Assembly (NCBI GenBank): GCA_016281675.1
Contig: JAEEJD010000133.1
Location: 1-14,755 of the forward strand
DNA length: 14,755 nucleotides
Direction of reading: 5' to 3'
Source: Lachnospiraceae bacterium
Lineage (GTDB): Bacteria > Bacillota_A > Clostridia > Lachnospirales > Lachnospiraceae
Shown: positions 13,917 through 14,755 of the stretch, piece after piece
Layout of the letters: every line of letters starts with the position of its first letter
Position numbering within the stretch: position 1 is the first letter of the stretch
Notes under the pieces: model-generated
Databases searched by the model: none
What the model was told of the DNA's origin: nothing
Seen by the model: the letters and a program-made list of their open reading frames with translations, nothing else
Made by a program: the position numbers and the translations under genes

Positions 13917-14585
13917 GTGTCAATAGAAGTACTGTACGAAGACAGATCGATAATAGTCATTTATAAGCCGGCGGGACTGGCAACCCAGACTGCGAATGTA
14001 CGGCAGCCTGATTGTGTCAGTCTGATCAAAGAGCATATCAGGGCCGAATCCCCCGGAAATAAAAAAGAACCGTATGTAGGCATAGTTCACAGACTGGATC
14101 AGCCTGTGGCGGGTATACTCGTATTTGCAAAAGACAGCAAGGCTGCTTCTTCTCTGTCACGCCAGGTGCAAAGCAGTGTCATGAACAAGAATTATCTTGC
14201 CATGGTCGAGGGAATCCTTGATGTACCGGAGGAGACGGAAATTACGGATCGTCTGTATAAGGACGGCAAAGCGGGAAAAGCGATCGTTGCGGATCAGGCA
14301 CCGTCCGGGATCCGTATTCAGGAGGCAAGTCTTACATATCGTACAAAGCAGATCCTGGAAGAAGAGGACAAAACGATCCTGTCCGTCAGACTGATAACGG
14401 GCCGTTTTCACCAGATCAGGGCACAACTATCACACCTCGGGAATCCGATCGTCGGCGATGTGAAATACGGAGCAAAAACATCTTACCCGTCGGGTATTGC
14501 ACTTGTTGCAAACAGGCTTGAATTCGTACATCCCGCAACAGGCGAAAAAGTTGAAAAAGTCGTTGACTTTTCATTCTGCCTTTGA
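13917..14585 (+). CDS. RluA-family RNA pseudouridine synthase
   Basis: Predicted enzyme converting a specific uridine in rRNA or tRNA to pseudouridine. The 222 residues comprise the catalytic domain only, with no N-terminal S4 RNA-binding domain. The catalytic Asp61 lies in HRLDQPVAG (58-66; the classic form is HRLDRxTSG), and the conserved GRFHQIRAQLSHLGNPIVGD segment is present. The start is GTG at 13917, one base after the murG stop, with only a weak upstream ribosome site, so coupling to murG is likely. The tRNA-Gly promoter begins inside its 3' end. Its RNA target cannot be told from the sequence. Confidence 0.9.
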   Translation: MSIEVLYEDRSIIVIYKPAGLATQTANVRQPDCVSLIKEHIRAESPGNKKEPYVGIVHRLDQPVAGILVFAKDSKAASSLSRQVQSSVMNKNYLAMVEGILDVPEETEITDRLYKDGKAGKAIVADQAPSGIRIQEASLTYRTKQILEEEDKTILSVRLITGRFHQIRAQLSHLGNPIVGDVKYGAKTSYPSGIALVANRLEFVHPATGEKVEKVVDFSFCL

Positions 14586-14591
14586 TAACAT
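14563..14591 (+). promoter_or_regulatory. Promoter of tRNA-Gly, inside the 3' end of the pseudouridine synthase gene
   Basis: TTGACT (14563-14568), a 17-base spacer and TAACAT (14586-14591). The predicted start near 14598 leaves a ~23-base 5' leader for RNase P to remove. The -35 box and spacer lie within the coding sequence ending at 14585. Confidence 0.6.
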
Positions 14592-14620
14592 ATACAAGTC
14601 GCAAGACAAACGGCATATAT

Positions 14621-14693
14621 GCGCGAGTGGCTCAGTTGGTGGAGCGCGACCTTGCCAAGGTCGAGGCCGCGGGTTCGAGTCCCGTCTCGCGCT
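14621..14693 (+). tRNA. tRNA-Gly (anticodon GCC)
   Basis: A full cloverleaf can be drawn: acceptor GCGCGAG (14621-14627) with CTCGCGC (14686-14692), D stem GCTC/GAGC, anticodon stem CGACC/GGTCG with loop TTGCCAA (anticodon GCC at 14654-14656), a 5-base variable loop, and a T stem GCGGG/CCCGT with loop TTCGAGT. The discriminator is T14693. The 3' CCA is not encoded (CTTG follows), so it must be added by nucleotidyltransferase. Confidence 0.97.
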
Positions 14694-14703
14694 CTTGTAG
14701 AAG

Positions 14704-14746
14704 AAATACAGAAATGCTTATAAAATAGGCAATTCTGTATTTTTTT
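14704..14746 (+). terminator. Rho-independent terminator after tRNA-Gly
   Basis: A 10-bp A/T-rich stem (14704-14713 with 14733-14742), an A-A mismatch and a further TGC/GCA pair, with an 11-base loop; a T-run continues to 14746. It lies 11 bases after the tRNA. Confidence 0.85.
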
Positions 14747-14755
14747 ATTGTAACA

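Overview
The window looks like chromosomal DNA from a motile, anaerobic, low-to-moderate GC Firmicute, most likely a member of the Lachnospiraceae. This is inferred from the flagellin/FliS pair with its family-typical C-terminal tail, the Firmicute form of the Tad pilus locus (Flp1-like pilin, DUF5702-type protein, TadE-like proteins), TTG and GTG starts with strong Shine-Dalgarno sites, and U-tailed terminators. No genus can be fixed from the sequence alone. Almost everything is encoded on the + strand.

Layout. (1) 1-1375: the 3' part of a flagellin gene, the flagellin chaperone fliS, and a terminator. (2) 1415-4802: a consensus sigma-A promoter drives cpaF-tadB-tadC, the motor ATPase and two platform proteins of a Tad pilus. 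The tadC product has an unusual, roughly 190-residue exoplasmic insert containing an Ig-like segment. (3) 4805-6565: a separate two-gene metabolic unit, a class II aldolase and an AEC-family carrier, with its own promoter and a strong terminator, sits inside the Tad locus. (4) 6639-8902: a second Tad operon encodes an Flp-type pilin, a short DUF5702-like protein, a TadE-like protein with two His/Cys modules, a prepilin peptidase and a second TadE-like protein; its genes overlap or abut. (5) 8899-11426: a rhomboid protease, a flavodoxin-like/SCP2 fusion and a HIT hydrolase. (6) 11438-14585: glucose-6-phosphate isomerase, MurG and an RluA-type pseudouridine synthase. (7) 14563-14746: tRNA-Gly(GCC) with its own promoter and terminator.

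How the genes fit together. The two Tad blocks supply motor, platform, pilin, minor pilins and processing peptidase. No TadZ/CpaE or CpaB/RcpC gene is visible, so those parts must be elsewhere or absent. The flagellin lies directly upstream, so two surface-appendage systems are neighbours.

The observations most worth following are the Ig-decorated TadC, the duplicated H-x4-C...C-x2-C module in a TadE-like minor pilin, and two genes (aldolase and rhomboid) whose near-consensus promoters place the transcription start at, or one base before, the ATG with no Shine-Dalgarno site, which predicts leaderless mRNAs. I see no mobile element, CRISPR array or integrase. The window does not hold an obviously new system; its novelty is in variant architectures of known machinery.
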